Assembly: GCA_013298695.1 (NCBI GenBank)
Contig: JAAFIS010000005.1
Span: 124,001-188,000, forward strand
Length of the DNA: 64,000 nucleotides
Direction: 5' to 3'
Source of the DNA: Betaproteobacteria bacterium
GTDB taxonomy: Bacteria > Pseudomonadota > Gammaproteobacteria > Burkholderiales > Casimicrobiaceae
In this document: piece by piece, positions 18,358-26,875 of the stretch
Layout of the letters: every line of letters starts with the position of its first letter
How positions within the stretch are numbered: the first letter of the stretch is position 1
Made by a program: the position numbers and the translations under genes
Notes under the pieces: model-generated
Told to the model about the DNA's origin: nothing
Databases searched by the model: none
Seen by the model: only the letters and a program-made list of their open reading frames with translations

Positions 18358-19073
18358 TTTTTGGCTCCCGGAACAGTTTGCTCAACCTTCGCCCAAATTA
18401 CGCGATTCTTTTTCGGAAACTGCGATTCAAGCTGCGTCCAGGTTTCGATTTCGTATGAGTACGGATCGTGAACTTTGCCTTTTGGAATCTTCGATTCCAT
18501 CGCCTTCTCGTGACCTTTGTAGACGACCGATGGAAAAGTTTTCTCTTCCGGCTTCAGCACGGCCGTTTTGTCGCCGTGCTTCGCCATGAACAGCGAATAA
18601 GGCGATTGCGGATGATTGGCATCGCCGAAATGAAACACTTCCGCGGGGCAGGTTTCAACACACGCAGGTTCCATGTTGGCGTCGAGTCGATGTGAGCAGA
18701 AATCACATTTATCAGCGACATCATTTTCATCGCAACCAATCGCGGCATACGGACACGCAGTTTCACACGCGCCCAAGTGATCGCACTTATCCGGAATCAC
18801 GCGTACGATGCCATCTGCACCGCGCTCAATCGCTTTGTTATCGCAGGCTTTCAGACACGGTGTGTCTTCACACTGCATGCAGAGCGTTGGTAAAAAATTT
18901 CGTTTAACAGCGGGAAATTTGCCGTGTTCCCAGTAATAGACTTTGGTGCGAAATCGTGCAAGCGGCACGTGATTTTCGACTTTGCAAGCGACGGAGCAAG
19001 CGTGGCATCCAATGCAGCGCTCAACGTCTAAAGCGAGTTTCCAGCGGGGATTTGCGGTTCTAGGCTGCGACAT
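18354..19073 (-). CDS. Four-cluster ferredoxin subunit of the molybdoenzyme (DmsB/PhsB-like)
   Basis: 239 residues. Four cysteine motifs: Cys20-23-26-30, 65-68-73-77, 97-[Leu100]-103-107 and 123-126-138-142. In the third motif (CDHLGACETACP) the second Cys of CxxCxxCxxxC is replaced by Leu100, so this site can hold at most a [3Fe-4S] or altered cluster. It passes electrons between the catalytic subunit and a quinone or periplasmic carrier and should be co-exported with it (no signal of its own). A GAGGTG ribosome site precedes ATG 19073. It is encoded upstream of and translationally coupled to the catalytic subunit, the reverse of the usual A-B order. Confidence 0.92.
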   Translation of the reverse strand: MSQPRTANPRWKLALDVERCIGCHACSVACKVENHVPLARFRTKVYYWEHGKFPAVKRNFLPTLCMQCEDTPCLKACDNKAIERGADGIVRVIPDKCDHLGACETACPYAAIGCDENDVADKCDFCSHRLDANMEPACVETCPAEVFHFGDANHPQSPYSLFMAKHGDKTAVLKPEEKTFPSVVYKGHEKAMESKIPKGKVHDPYSYEIETWTQLESQFPKKNRVIWAKVEQTVPGAKK

Positions 19074-19351
19074 GTTGCACCTCGATCAAAATCGGTGCAG
19101 GACTGCCGTTAGCTCCACTCATCAACGCACCCATGATGCATCGGCGGCTTCGACTGCGACTCGGAATTAACATCTTCGACTCCTAGAAAAATTTCGCGAA
19201 ACGTTTTGCTGGAACACGCTAAGCGTAGCTTGGTCTCAACGTGCGCACAAGTGCTTACATTTGAACCTACAGTTCGGTGAGCACAGCGCAAAACAACCGC
19301 CGTATCACCCGTGACCTGTTGCTCGGCACATATTCCTTCGCACTACCTCCG

Positions 19352-19523
19352 ATAGAACTCTACAACTACTTCCGCTTCTTCGCCGCCTATCGTGTTCGTA
19401 TGGCGTCGAGCCTAAATGGGATAGACATGTAAGCATGTCGGCGAGCATTCGTTGAGGCGCGAGTAGTGCTTGCCCGAATACCTCAGGCTCAATCCTGGCG
19501 GGCTGGTTCCAGCGCTGATCGAC
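19352..19523 (+). pseudogene. Degraded 5' fragment of a maleylacetoacetate isomerase-like GST gene
   Basis: 19352-19432 reads IELYNYFRFFAAYRVRMA..., matching MKLYNYFRSSAAYRVRIA of the intact gene at 25145, with the start ATG changed to ATA and an early TAA. After a deleted, frameshifted part, 19470-19520 reads PEYLRLNPGGLVPALID, matching PEYLKLNPAGLVPSLVD. It then runs directly into IS110-type sequence. Confidence 0.85.
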
Positions 19524-19895
19524 TCGGTCCCCGGAGTGGGCGAGCACACCATCTCGGTGGCGCTCTCGTACGCGAGCTTCATCGTGCGCATGGATAACGC
19601 CAAACAATTTGCCGCCTTTGGCGGCTTAAACCCCGCACTCAGAGAATCTGGCACCATCCGTGCGAAGCCCACGCTCTCAAAGACAGGCCACGTGGCGCTT
19701 CGACGCGCACCGTCGCTGTCGGGTATGGTGACGCTCAATCGTGCCGTATGGGGGCGGCGCTTCAAAACGCCACTACAAGTCAATCACAAAGCGCCCAAAC
19801 TCATCATCGGGGCGATGGTGCGAAAACTCGCTCACGCTATCTTCGGCGTGCTCAAATTCGGCAAACTCTTCGACCCAGCACTTCACGGATGTTGA
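19524..19895 (+). mobile_element. IS110-family transposase, C-terminal remnant
   Basis: The frame encodes SVPGVGEHTISVALSY, FAAFGGLNPALRESGT, KPTLSKTGHVALRRA and VRKLAHAIFGVLKFGKLFDP, the conserved C-terminal transposase_20 half of IS110/IS116/IS902 enzymes (usually about 330 residues in all). The N-terminal DEDD catalytic domain is missing and the reading frame is fused to the GST fragment upstream. Not active. IS110 elements have no long terminal repeats, so the element's edges cannot be defined. Confidence 0.85.
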
Positions 19896-19924
19896 CTCGC
19901 AGAAGGGCATCTACAAACCGCACA

Positions 19925-20295
19925 ATGGCATACTCGTTCCAAAGCTACCTCTCCACCGCCTTTCGCTGGCAACGCGGGCGGCAGGGGACGGGTTACAACA
20001 AGATGTTGTTGTTCACCGCGCTGTGGCCGCTGCCGTTTGATTCATATTTGATTCGGTATCCCGACGGCTCGGAGATTCCGCCGCATACGGATCCCGTTCA
20101 AGCCGGTCGGCATTTCGTTTGAAAATCATTTTGAAATCACCGAAATCAGGCGGTGAGTTCGTGTGCGCGACTCCGATTTTTGCGACGAAGCGAATCAAAC
20201 TCTTTCGCCCGGATGCGTGCGAGCACAGCGTTACGCGCGTCGTCGGTGGCAGTCGCTATGTGCTTTCGTTTGGTTGGGTTTTACGTGGGTCGTAG
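19925..20295 (+). pseudogene. 2OG-Fe(II) oxygenase, copy 2 (full-length frame with one frameshift)
   Basis: ATG 19925 opens MAYSFQSYLSTAFRWQRG, then GYNKMLLFTALWPLPFDSY and PPHTDP (HxD), stopping at TGA 20120-20122. In the -1 phase RLKIILKSPKSGGEF... continues through CEHSVTRVVGGSRYV (distal His, Arg) to TAG 20293-20295. Repairing one base would give a protein of about 123 residues with all iron and 2-oxoglutarate ligands. The lesion is identical to that in copy 1 (15212-15543). Outside a 105-nt identical block most differences between the copies are synonymous in the repaired frame. It is either a true pseudogene or a recoded gene. Confidence 0.75.
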
Positions 20296-20546
20296 GTCCG
20301 AGCGCTCGTGGTTCCGAGTCGTAAATCCATCGACACCAACGGCGTCGCAGCCGCAAAGGCAAATAATCGACCGGCATTGACTCCTTTTAGGGGGTACGCG
20401 CCTGATTACCCTCCAACCGACTAACTCAAACCCGCAACTCGTCGCCTTCCTATAGGCGGGCTCTGAAGTTTGCTTTGAAATGTCGAGATAAACGGTCGGT
20501 GGTGGCACGCATCGTCGGTAAATCAACCAATACAAACGGGAATTTC

Positions 20547-21425
20547 ATGCTCAAGCTCAATGCGGTCACGCACGTATACGCCAATGGCACCAAGGCGCTG
20601 GACAACGCAAATCTCGACATTCCAAAAGGCATGTTCGGGTTGCTCGGCCCTAACGGCGCGGGCAAATCGACGCTCATGCGTTGTATTGCTACGCTGCAAA
20701 CACCGAGCGAAGGCGACATTGTCTTCGATGGTATCGATGTGGTTCGAGAACCGGAGAAGCTGCGTGCGCGATTGGGATATTTGCCGCAGGATTTCGGCGT
20801 CTATCCTCGCGTGTCCGCACTCGATTTGCTAGATCATCTTGCCGTGTTGAAAGGTTTGAGCCAACGCGGCGAGCGCAAAGAGGTTGTGGAATCTCTCTTG
20901 CAGCAAGTGAATTTGTGGGATGTGCGCAAGAAAGCGGTCGCGGGTTTCTCTGGCGGGATGCGCCAGCGCTTCGGTATTGCGCAGGCTTTGATCGGAAACC
21001 CCTCGCTCATCATCGTCGATGAACCGACGGCGGGGCTCGATCCCGAAGAACGCAATCGCTTTAACAATCTGCTCTCAGAAATCGGCGAGAACGTCGTTGT
21101 CATTCTGTCCACGCACATTGTGGAAGACGTGGCCGATCTGTGCTCGCGGATGGCAATCATCGTGAATGGACGCATCGTGTTGACAGGTGCGCCGAACGAG
21201 CTGACCCGCTCGCTCGCTGGAAAAATTTGGCGCAAAGCAATTCCCAAAGCAGCGCTTACCGAATACCAATCCCGTATGAATGTGATCTCAACGCGCCTTC
21301 GCACCGGTGAAACCGTGATTCATGTTGCCGCGAATGAAGAGCCAGAGGCCGGGTTTGAATCGGTGAATGGCGGATTGGAAGACCTTTACTTCGCGACCCT
21401 GTCAACATCGCGTCGCGCGGCGTAA
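20547..21425 (+). CDS. ABC transporter ATP-binding protein (partner of the permease-peptidase fusion)
   Basis: About 292 residues from ATG 20547 (a longer frame begins at 20475 but lacks homology). Walker A GPNGAGKS, Q-loop (LPQDFGVYP), signature FSGGMRQR, Walker B LIIVDEPTAGLDPEE and the switch His (STHIVED) are intact. It is of the ABC-2 exporter type (CcmA/NatA-like). Twelve nucleotides separate it from the ABC-2 permease/M1 gene, so the two form an operon. Energises an unknown export or membrane-remodelling activity. Confidence 0.9.
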   Translation: MLKLNAVTHVYANGTKALDNANLDIPKGMFGLLGPNGAGKSTLMRCIATLQTPSEGDIVFDGIDVVREPEKLRARLGYLPQDFGVYPRVSALDLLDHLAVLKGLSQRGERKEVVESLLQQVNLWDVRKKAVAGFSGGMRQRFGIAQALIGNPSLIIVDEPTAGLDPEERNRFNNLLSEIGENVVVILSTHIVEDVADLCSRMAIIVNGRIVLTGAPNELTRSLAGKIWRKAIPKAALTEYQSRMNVISTRLRTGETVIHVAANEEPEAGFESVNGGLEDLYFATLSTSRRAA

Positions 21426-21437
21426 AAGGGGATCAGC

Positions 21438-24400
21438 ATGCTCGCCCAAATTGCGCAATTCGAATTGCGCTACCAAGTGCGCTCGCCACTCTTCGTCATC
21501 GGCGTTGCGATTTTCTTTTTGATGACGTTCGGTTCAATCACAATCGATCAGATTCAGCTGGGTAGTCGCGGAATCGTCAACCTGAATTCGCCGTACGCGA
21601 TGCTGCAGGTGATCAGCATCATGAACATCTTCGGATTGTTTGTGATTACAGCGTTCGTGGCGAACGTGGTGATTCGCGATGACGAATCCGGTTTCGCCCC
21701 GATTTTGCGCGCCACCCGCATCAGCAAGTTCGACTATCTCGTAGGCCGATTTCTTGGCGCGATGTTGGTTGCGTTTATCGTCATGCTCGCGGTACCCATC
21801 GCCATTTGGATCGGCTGTCAGATGCCTTGGGTTGATCAGGAGAAGGTCGGGCCTTTTGTTCTCGGCCACTATCTGTACGCGGTGTTTTTCTTTGGATTGC
21901 CTACGCTGCTTCTGATTGGAGCGACTTTTTTTGCGCTCGCGACCGCGACGCGCTCGATGATGTGGACGTATCTCGGCGTAATCGGTTTCTTGATTCTTTT
22001 CATCGCTACACGCGTCATTCTTCGCGATCCTGTGTACGACACGATCTCGGGGTTAACCGATCCGTTTGGCTTGGGTGCGTTGAGTCGTGTCACGAAGTAT
22101 TGGACGGCTGCCGAACGCAATACGATGATGCCCGCGATTGAAGGCGTCCTGCTTTACAACCGCCTTATCTGGATCGGCGTTGCAGCGGCGATGTTCTTGA
22201 TCGCGTATCGAATCTTTCGATTCGAATCGAAAGGCAGCCGCGTGTCGAAGGCCGAGGCAAAAGGGAATTCTTCGGCCGATGCTTCGGCACCAGCCTCGAC
22301 GCGTGCAATCAGTTCGCGCGCTCCAACGACCGGAACACCGCGCGCGAGCGCCTGGTCTCAGCTTGTAGCGCTTACGCGATTCGATATGGCGTTCGTGTTT
22401 AAGAGTCCAGCATTTTTCGTGTTGCTGGCGATGGGTATTTTCAATGCCGTGGGAGGCATGACGTTGATCGTTGAGCAGCGCGGTGTGCCGTATTTCCCGG
22501 TGACTCGGGCGATGATCGAAACGCTCGAAGAGGCATTCAGCATCATACCGATCATCATCGCAATCTACTATGCCGGTGAGCTTGTGTGGCGTGATCGCGA
22601 TCGCCGTATTCATGAGATCGTGGACGCCACACCTGCGCCAGATTGGGCGTTCGTGTTGCCGAAAGTGTTCGCCATCGTTTTGGTTTTGCTTGCCACTTTA
22701 CTGGTTGCCGTCTTGGCGTCGGTCTTGTTCCAGCTCTACCAAGGCTATGCGCGAATTGAGTTGAGCCTGTACCTCTTATGGTTCATCATTCCCGGTTTGA
22801 TTACCGCCGCGCTTCTCGGCACGCTCGCAGTGTTCGCGCAAGCAATCGTGCCGCACAAATTCGTGGGCTGGGCGCTGATGCTTGTCTACCTTGTCGCACG
22901 CATCACCTTCGCTACGATCGGCCTCGAACACAATCTTTACAACTTTGCTGCGACACCGAGCGTGCCGACCTCAGACATGAACGGTCTTGATCGTTTTTGG
23001 ATCGGACGAGCGTGGTTCCAAATGTATTGGCTTGCCTTTGCAGTCATGTTGTTGGTGTTGGCGCACCTCTTGTGGCGTCGAGGCGTTGATTTGCGACTTA
23101 GGCCGAGATTGCGTCGTCTTGGTTCGCGGTTTCGCGGTGCACCTGCGGTGATTTTTTTGGCTGCGACAACCGTGTTCGTCGGTACCGGCATTTACAACTT
23201 CTGGAACACCAACGTTCTCAACGAATACTCGACAATCCCGAGTCGCGAAAAGTATTCCGCCGAGTTTGAGAAGGCATTTTTGGCCTACGAAAAAGTAGCG
23301 CAACCAACAATTGTCGATGTATCGCTTGACGTCGATCTCTATCCGAAAGACGTCCGTGCGATTACGAAGGGCATCTACATCATCGAGAATCGCACGAAGA
23401 GTGAACTGCCTAGCTTGCACATCCGTTGGTTGCCGCCGCTTAACATGCAAACGCTGGTCATCGACGGGGCAAGCGTCGAAAAGGAATACGCCGACTTTCG
23501 CTATCGCATCTACAAATTCGCGCGACCGATGCAGCCTGGCGAAAAACGCAGCATCCGTTTCGAAACTTTGTTGGCAGAGCGCGGTTTTCCGAACTCGCGC
23601 CCGCTGACGCGCATCGTGAGTAACGGCTCGTTTCTGAATAACTTCGAGATTTCGCCGATGCTCGGCATGGATCGCAGTCAACTCTTGCAAGATCGAAGCA
23701 CTCGTCGCAAATACGGTCTTGAGCCCGAGCAACGAGTGGTGAAACTCGAAGACCCTACGGCAGACGTGCATCACTATTTTCGCAAGGATAGCGATTGGGT
23801 AAACGCAAAGATTACGCTCACGACGGATGCCGATCAAACGCCCGTTGCGCCGGGTTACAAGGTGAGCGACACAACGAAGGCGGGGCGACGTACTTTGGTC
23901 ACACAGACCGAAGCACCAATCATGCACTTCTTCTCGTTGCAATCGGCGCGCTATGCGGTGAAATCGGAAATGATGACCGGCAAGGATGGCAAACCGATCG
24001 AGCTTTCCGTGTACCACCATCCGTCGCATGGGCACAACGCGCAACGCATGCTCGACGCGATGCGCGAATCCGTTACGCTGTTCAGCGAAAAGTTCTCGCC
24101 CTATCAATTCCGGCAAGCGCGCGTTCTTGAATTCCCGGCGTACGAATCGTTTGCGCAAGCGTTTGCCAATACCATGCCGTATTCGGAGAGCGTCGGCTTC
24201 CTGCAGAATTTCGAGGAGAAAGATGCCGATACCAAGATCGATCTCGTGACCTTTGTCACTGCGCACGAAGTCGGTCATCAGTGGTGGGCACATCAAATCA
24301 TCGGTGCCGATAAACAGGGAATGACCTTGCTTTCTGAGAGTTTCGCAGAGTATTCGGCGCTACTCGTGATGGAGAAACTTTATGGCAAAGAGCAGATTCG

Positions 24401-25058
24401 GAAATTCCTAAAACACGAACTGGACCGCTATTTGCGTGCGCGCGGTGGCGAGTTGATCGAGGAGCTGCCGCTCTATCGCGTGGAAAATCAAGGCTACATC
24501 CACTACAACAAGGGCGCGCTCACGATGTATTGGCTCAAAGAGGCAATCGGCGAAGAGGTGGTGAATAGCGCTCTTCAAAAACTGCTCGCGGAGTTTGCGT
24601 TCAAGCCAGCGCCGTATCCAAGCTCACGTGATTTCTTGCGTATCTTGCGGCAAGAGGCCGGCCCACAACACGAGCAACTGATTACCGATCTCTTTGAGAA
24701 GATCACCCTCTACGACATGAAGGCGCGCGAAGCAAAAGCCACCAAGCGCAGCGACGGCAAATTCGATGTCACCTTTACGGTAGAAGCACGCAAGCTCTAT
24801 GCGGACGGCAAAGGCAAAGAGACCGAGGCGCCGCTTGATGAGCCATTCGAAATAGGCGCTTTCACTGAGGAGCCGGGTAAGAAGGGCTACACGCGCTCGT
24901 CGGTGATTCATGTGGAACGTCGTCCGATGCAATCAGGCAAGACGACCGTTACGCTCACGCTCGACAAGCTACCGAAGTTCGTCGGCGTCGATCCGTTTAA
25001 CAAGCGCATTGACCGTAATGGCGACGATAACCTTACGAGCGTCAGCGGTGGCAGCTGA
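21438..25058 (+). CDS. ABC-2 permease fused to an M1-family metallopeptidase
   Basis: 1206 residues. Residues 1-270 and 310-590 each contain about six membrane segments typical of ABC-2 permeases, separated by a Ser/Ala-rich linker (SADASAPASTRAISSRAP). Residues about 620-1190 form a soluble M1-like (gluzincin) peptidase: HEVGHQWW (His943, Glu944, His947) with the third zinc ligand in LLSESFAEYSA (Glu967), a spacing of 19 instead of the classical 18 residues. No GAMEN exopeptidase motif is seen. The arrangement places the peptidase on the outer side of the inner membrane. Proteins with this fusion are known in proteobacteria, but substrate and direction of transport are not established. Confidence 0.88.
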   Translation: MLAQIAQFELRYQVRSPLFVIGVAIFFLMTFGSITIDQIQLGSRGIVNLNSPYAMLQVISIMNIFGLFVITAFVANVVIRDDESGFAPILRATRISKFDYLVGRFLGAMLVAFIVMLAVPIAIWIGCQMPWVDQEKVGPFVLGHYLYAVFFFGLPTLLLIGATFFALATATRSMMWTYLGVIGFLILFIATRVILRDPVYDTISGLTDPFGLGALSRVTKYWTAAERNTMMPAIEGVLLYNRLIWIGVAAAMFLIAYRIFRFESKGSRVSKAEAKGNSSADASAPASTRAISSRAPTTGTPRASAWSQLVALTRFDMAFVFKSPAFFVLLAMGIFNAVGGMTLIVEQRGVPYFPVTRAMIETLEEAFSIIPIIIAIYYAGELVWRDRDRRIHEIVDATPAPDWAFVLPKVFAIVLVLLATLLVAVLASVLFQLYQGYARIELSLYLLWFIIPGLITAALLGTLAVFAQAIVPHKFVGWALMLVYLVARITFATIGLEHNLYNFAATPSVPTSDMNGLDRFWIGRAWFQMYWLAFAVMLLVLAHLLWRRGVDLRLRPRLRRLGSRFRGAPAVIFLAATTVFVGTGIYNFWNTNVLNEYSTIPSREKYSAEFEKAFLAYEKVAQPTIVDVSLDVDLYPKDVRAITKGIYIIENRTKSELPSLHIRWLPPLNMQTLVIDGASVEKEYADFRYRIYKFARPMQPGEKRSIRFETLLAERGFPNSRPLTRIVSNGSFLNNFEISPMLGMDRSQLLQDRSTRRKYGLEPEQRVVKLEDPTADVHHYFRKDSDWVNAKITLTTDADQTPVAPGYKVSDTTKAGRRTLVTQTEAPIMHFFSLQSARYAVKSEMMTGKDGKPIELSVYHHPSHGHNAQRMLDAMRESVTLFSEKFSPYQFRQARVLEFPAYESFAQAFANTMPYSESVGFLQNFEEKDADTKIDLVTFVTAHEVGHQWWAHQIIGADKQGMTLLSESFAEYSALLVMEKLYGKEQIRKFLKHELDRYLRARGGELIEELPLYRVENQGYIHYNKGALTMYWLKEAIGEEVVNSALQKLLAEFAFKPAPYPSSRDFLRILRQEAGPQHEQLITDLFEKITLYDMKAREAKATKRSDGKFDVTFTVEARKLYADGKGKETEAPLDEPFEIGAFTEEPGKKGYTRSSVIHVERRPMQSGKTTVTLTLDKLPKFVGVDPFNKRIDRNGDDNLTSVSGGS

Positions 25059-25144
25059 GCGAGTCTGAATTGACGCGCTGATGCCGCGGGTGCAATAAGA
25101 TTGAGTGTCACGACTACCTGATGCATCGTATGTGATGCTCCACA

Positions 25145-25792
25145 ATGAAACTCTACAACTACTTCCGCTCCTCCGCCGCCTATCGTGTTCGCATTGCGTT
25201 GAATCTCAAAGGTATCGCCTGGGAGCACTTCGGCGTGCATTTGGTGAAAGGCGAGCAACGTTCGCCCGAGTATTTGAAATTGAATCCGGCGGGGCTTGTG
25301 CCGTCACTTGTTGACGATGAGGCGAACGTGATTTTGCAGTCGCTTGCGATCATTGAGTATCTGGACGAAAAATTTCCGCAACCGGTGCGACTTATGCCAA
25401 GTGATGCTCTCGCTCGCGCACACGTGCGTGCGCTTTCGCTATCGCTCGCTTGTGACGCGCATCCGTTAAACAACGTCCGGGTATTGAGTTACTTGACCAA
25501 GGAACTCGGCGTGACTGATGCGCAAAAGAGCGCTTGGATTTCGCATTGGATAACCACGGGGCTAGACGCGTTTGAAAAATCACTTGCGGAATCGGGCCGG
25601 CCAGGAACGTTTTGCTTCGGCGACACGCCAACGATGGCCGATTGCGTGCTCGTGCCGCAAGTGTTTTCGGCGCGACGCTTCAGCGTGGATGTGTCGCAGT
25701 ATCCGCGCGTCTCAGCGATCGATTCGCATTGCAACTCTTTGAAAGCGTTTCAGGACGCGCATCCTTCGAAGCAGCAGGATTTTCAGCCGTAA
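25145..25792 (+). CDS. maiA: Maleylacetoacetate isomerase / zeta-class glutathione S-transferase
   Basis: 215 residues, the family length. The N-terminal thioredoxin fold carries the zeta signature YFRSSAAYRVRIALNLKG (catalytic SSxAxRVR) and LNPAGLVPSLVDD; the C-terminal helical domain contains GDTPTMADCVLVPQ. It isomerises maleylacetoacetate to fumarylacetoacetate in tyrosine/homogentisate breakdown using glutathione. The other genes of that pathway are not here. A decayed relative of this gene lies at 19352-19523 beside an IS110 remnant. Confidence 0.9.
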   Translation: MKLYNYFRSSAAYRVRIALNLKGIAWEHFGVHLVKGEQRSPEYLKLNPAGLVPSLVDDEANVILQSLAIIEYLDEKFPQPVRLMPSDALARAHVRALSLSLACDAHPLNNVRVLSYLTKELGVTDAQKSAWISHWITTGLDAFEKSLAESGRPGTFCFGDTPTMADCVLVPQVFSARRFSVDVSQYPRVSAIDSHCNSLKAFQDAHPSKQQDFQP

Positions 25793-25818
25793 CAGCTTTC
25801 GCATTGTTGCGCTATTAT

Positions 25819-25894
25819 AATTGGGCTGACACGAAGTAAATACTGGTTGTTGACAATTCATTTTAGTTTGCCAATGCCCGTATAAATTGGACTT
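25819..25894 (+). repeat. AT-rich intergenic element, copy B
   Basis: Starts ATTGGGCTGACACGAAG and ends AATGCCCGTATAAATTGGA around an AT-rich centre containing TTGTTGACAATTCATTTTAG. The end sequence nearly matches copy A at 15657-15675. It lies about 100 nt upstream of hisI in the same orientation. Confidence 0.5.
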
Positions 25895-25992
25895 CAAATG
25901 AAAACGCCACTCTCGGCTTCAAAACGCCTGATGCGCCGTTTGAGTGAGGGGTTTTCGATTGAAATCGTTGTTCAAGCGACAATGTGAAGGTC

Positions 25993-26394
25993 ATGAAATC
26001 GCAAACACTCACCGATCCAGCCTCGCACATCGCATTTGATGCGAGCGGTCTCGTGCCCTGCATCGCACAAGACGCAGTGAGCAACGAAATTTTGATGGTT
26101 GCATGGATGGATCGCGCGGCGTTTTTGCGAACGCTCGAAACAGGCAAAGCCTGCTACTACTCGCGCTCGCGCAAGTCGGCGTGGATGAAAGGCGAAAGCT
26201 CTGGGCATTTGCAAATCGTTCGCGAGGTACGCATTGATTGCGACGGCGATGTGGTGCTCTTGAAAATCGATCAAATCGGCGGCATTGCGTGTCACACCGG
26301 GCGACGAAACTGTTTTTTCCGAAAACTCGAAAACGGCGCTTGGGTGACAGAATTCGAACCGATCAAATCAGAGAAAGAAATCTACGGTGAGTGA
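25993..26394 (+). CDS. hisI: Phosphoribosyl-AMP cyclohydrolase
   Basis: 133 residues from ATG 25993, where GAAGG lies just upstream; GTG 25984 is an alternative adding three residues. Family blocks: [24 protein letters not shown] ([11 protein letters not shown]), [21 protein letters not shown], the metal-binding DCDGD and [10 protein letters not shown] (Zn/Mg Cys residues). Third step of histidine synthesis: opens the ring of PRAMP. It overlaps hisE by 8 nt, so the two are translationally coupled; they are separate proteins here, unlike the HisIE fusion of enterobacteria. Confidence 0.95.
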   Translation: MKSQTLTDPASHIAFDASGLVPCIAQDAVSNEILMVAWMDRAAFLRTLETGKACYYSRSRKSAWMKGESSGHLQIVREVRIDCDGDVVLLKIDQIGGIACHTGRRNCFFRKLENGAWVTEFEPIKSEKEIYGE

Positions 26395-26728
26395 CGACAC
26401 GTTGAAGCGCTTGTCAGCAACTATTGCGTCGAGACTGAACGGCGATCCGGCATCGTCATATGTTGCGAAATTACATTCGAAAGGCGAAGACGCAGCGCTT
26501 AAAAAAGTGGGCGAAGAGGCGACTGAATTCGTGATGGCGTGTAAGGATGCGACGCACTGCGACGACGCGCAAGCCCGCGCAAAGATCGTCGCCGAAGCGG
26601 CAGACGTTTGGTTTCACATGCTCGTCGCAATCGCGAGGCACAATTTGTCTGCCTCGGATGTAATTACCGAACTTGCGCATCGCGAAGGCGTTTCTGGCAT
26701 TGACGAGAAGGCTTCAAGAAAACTGTAG
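26387..26728 (+). CDS. hisE: Phosphoribosyl-ATP pyrophosphatase
   Basis: 113 residues from GTG 26387, which lies inside the end of hisI. All-alpha MazG-like fold with [15 protein letters not shown] (metal-binding Glu residues) and [14 protein letters not shown]. Second step of histidine synthesis: PRATP to PRAMP plus pyrophosphate. Its stop codon (TAG 26726-26728) lies inside the left arm of a perfect 23-bp inverted repeat, so the repeat forms the 3' end of the coding sequence. Confidence 0.95.
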   Translation: MSDDTLKRLSATIASRLNGDPASSYVAKLHSKGEDAALKKVGEEATEFVMACKDATHCDDAQARAKIVAEAADVWFHMLVAIARHNLSASDVITELAHREGVSGIDEKASRKL

Positions 26729-26805
26729 GAGCGGCTTGCCGCGACCCACCTCCGATGGAGCGCGCACATTTCGGTGATTGTCGGTCGCGGCAAGCCGCTC
26801 CTACA
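26724..26805. repeat. REP/BIME-like palindrome at the 3' end of hisE
   Basis: Left arm 26724-26746 begins TGTAGGAGCGGCTTGCCGCG; the right arm 26783-26805 is its exact reverse complement (23 of 23 bp), with a 36-nt spacer. The core GTAGGAGCGGCTTGCCGCGA is a REP type widespread in pseudomonads and related genomes. It may act as a 3'-end stabiliser or attenuator between hisE and hinT. Confidence 0.9.
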
Positions 26806-26875
26806 ATCGAACAAAGAATTACGGCAATCAGTAAGCGTTGAAATCCCCACTAGGCACATTTGGACCTGAAAACCG

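Noticed and set aside
22971..24296. A 441-codon open frame on the minus strand
   Set aside because: It is antisense to the permease-M1 peptidase gene, whose motifs are clear; the translation (many His/Arg, no domain) has the look of a shadow frame.
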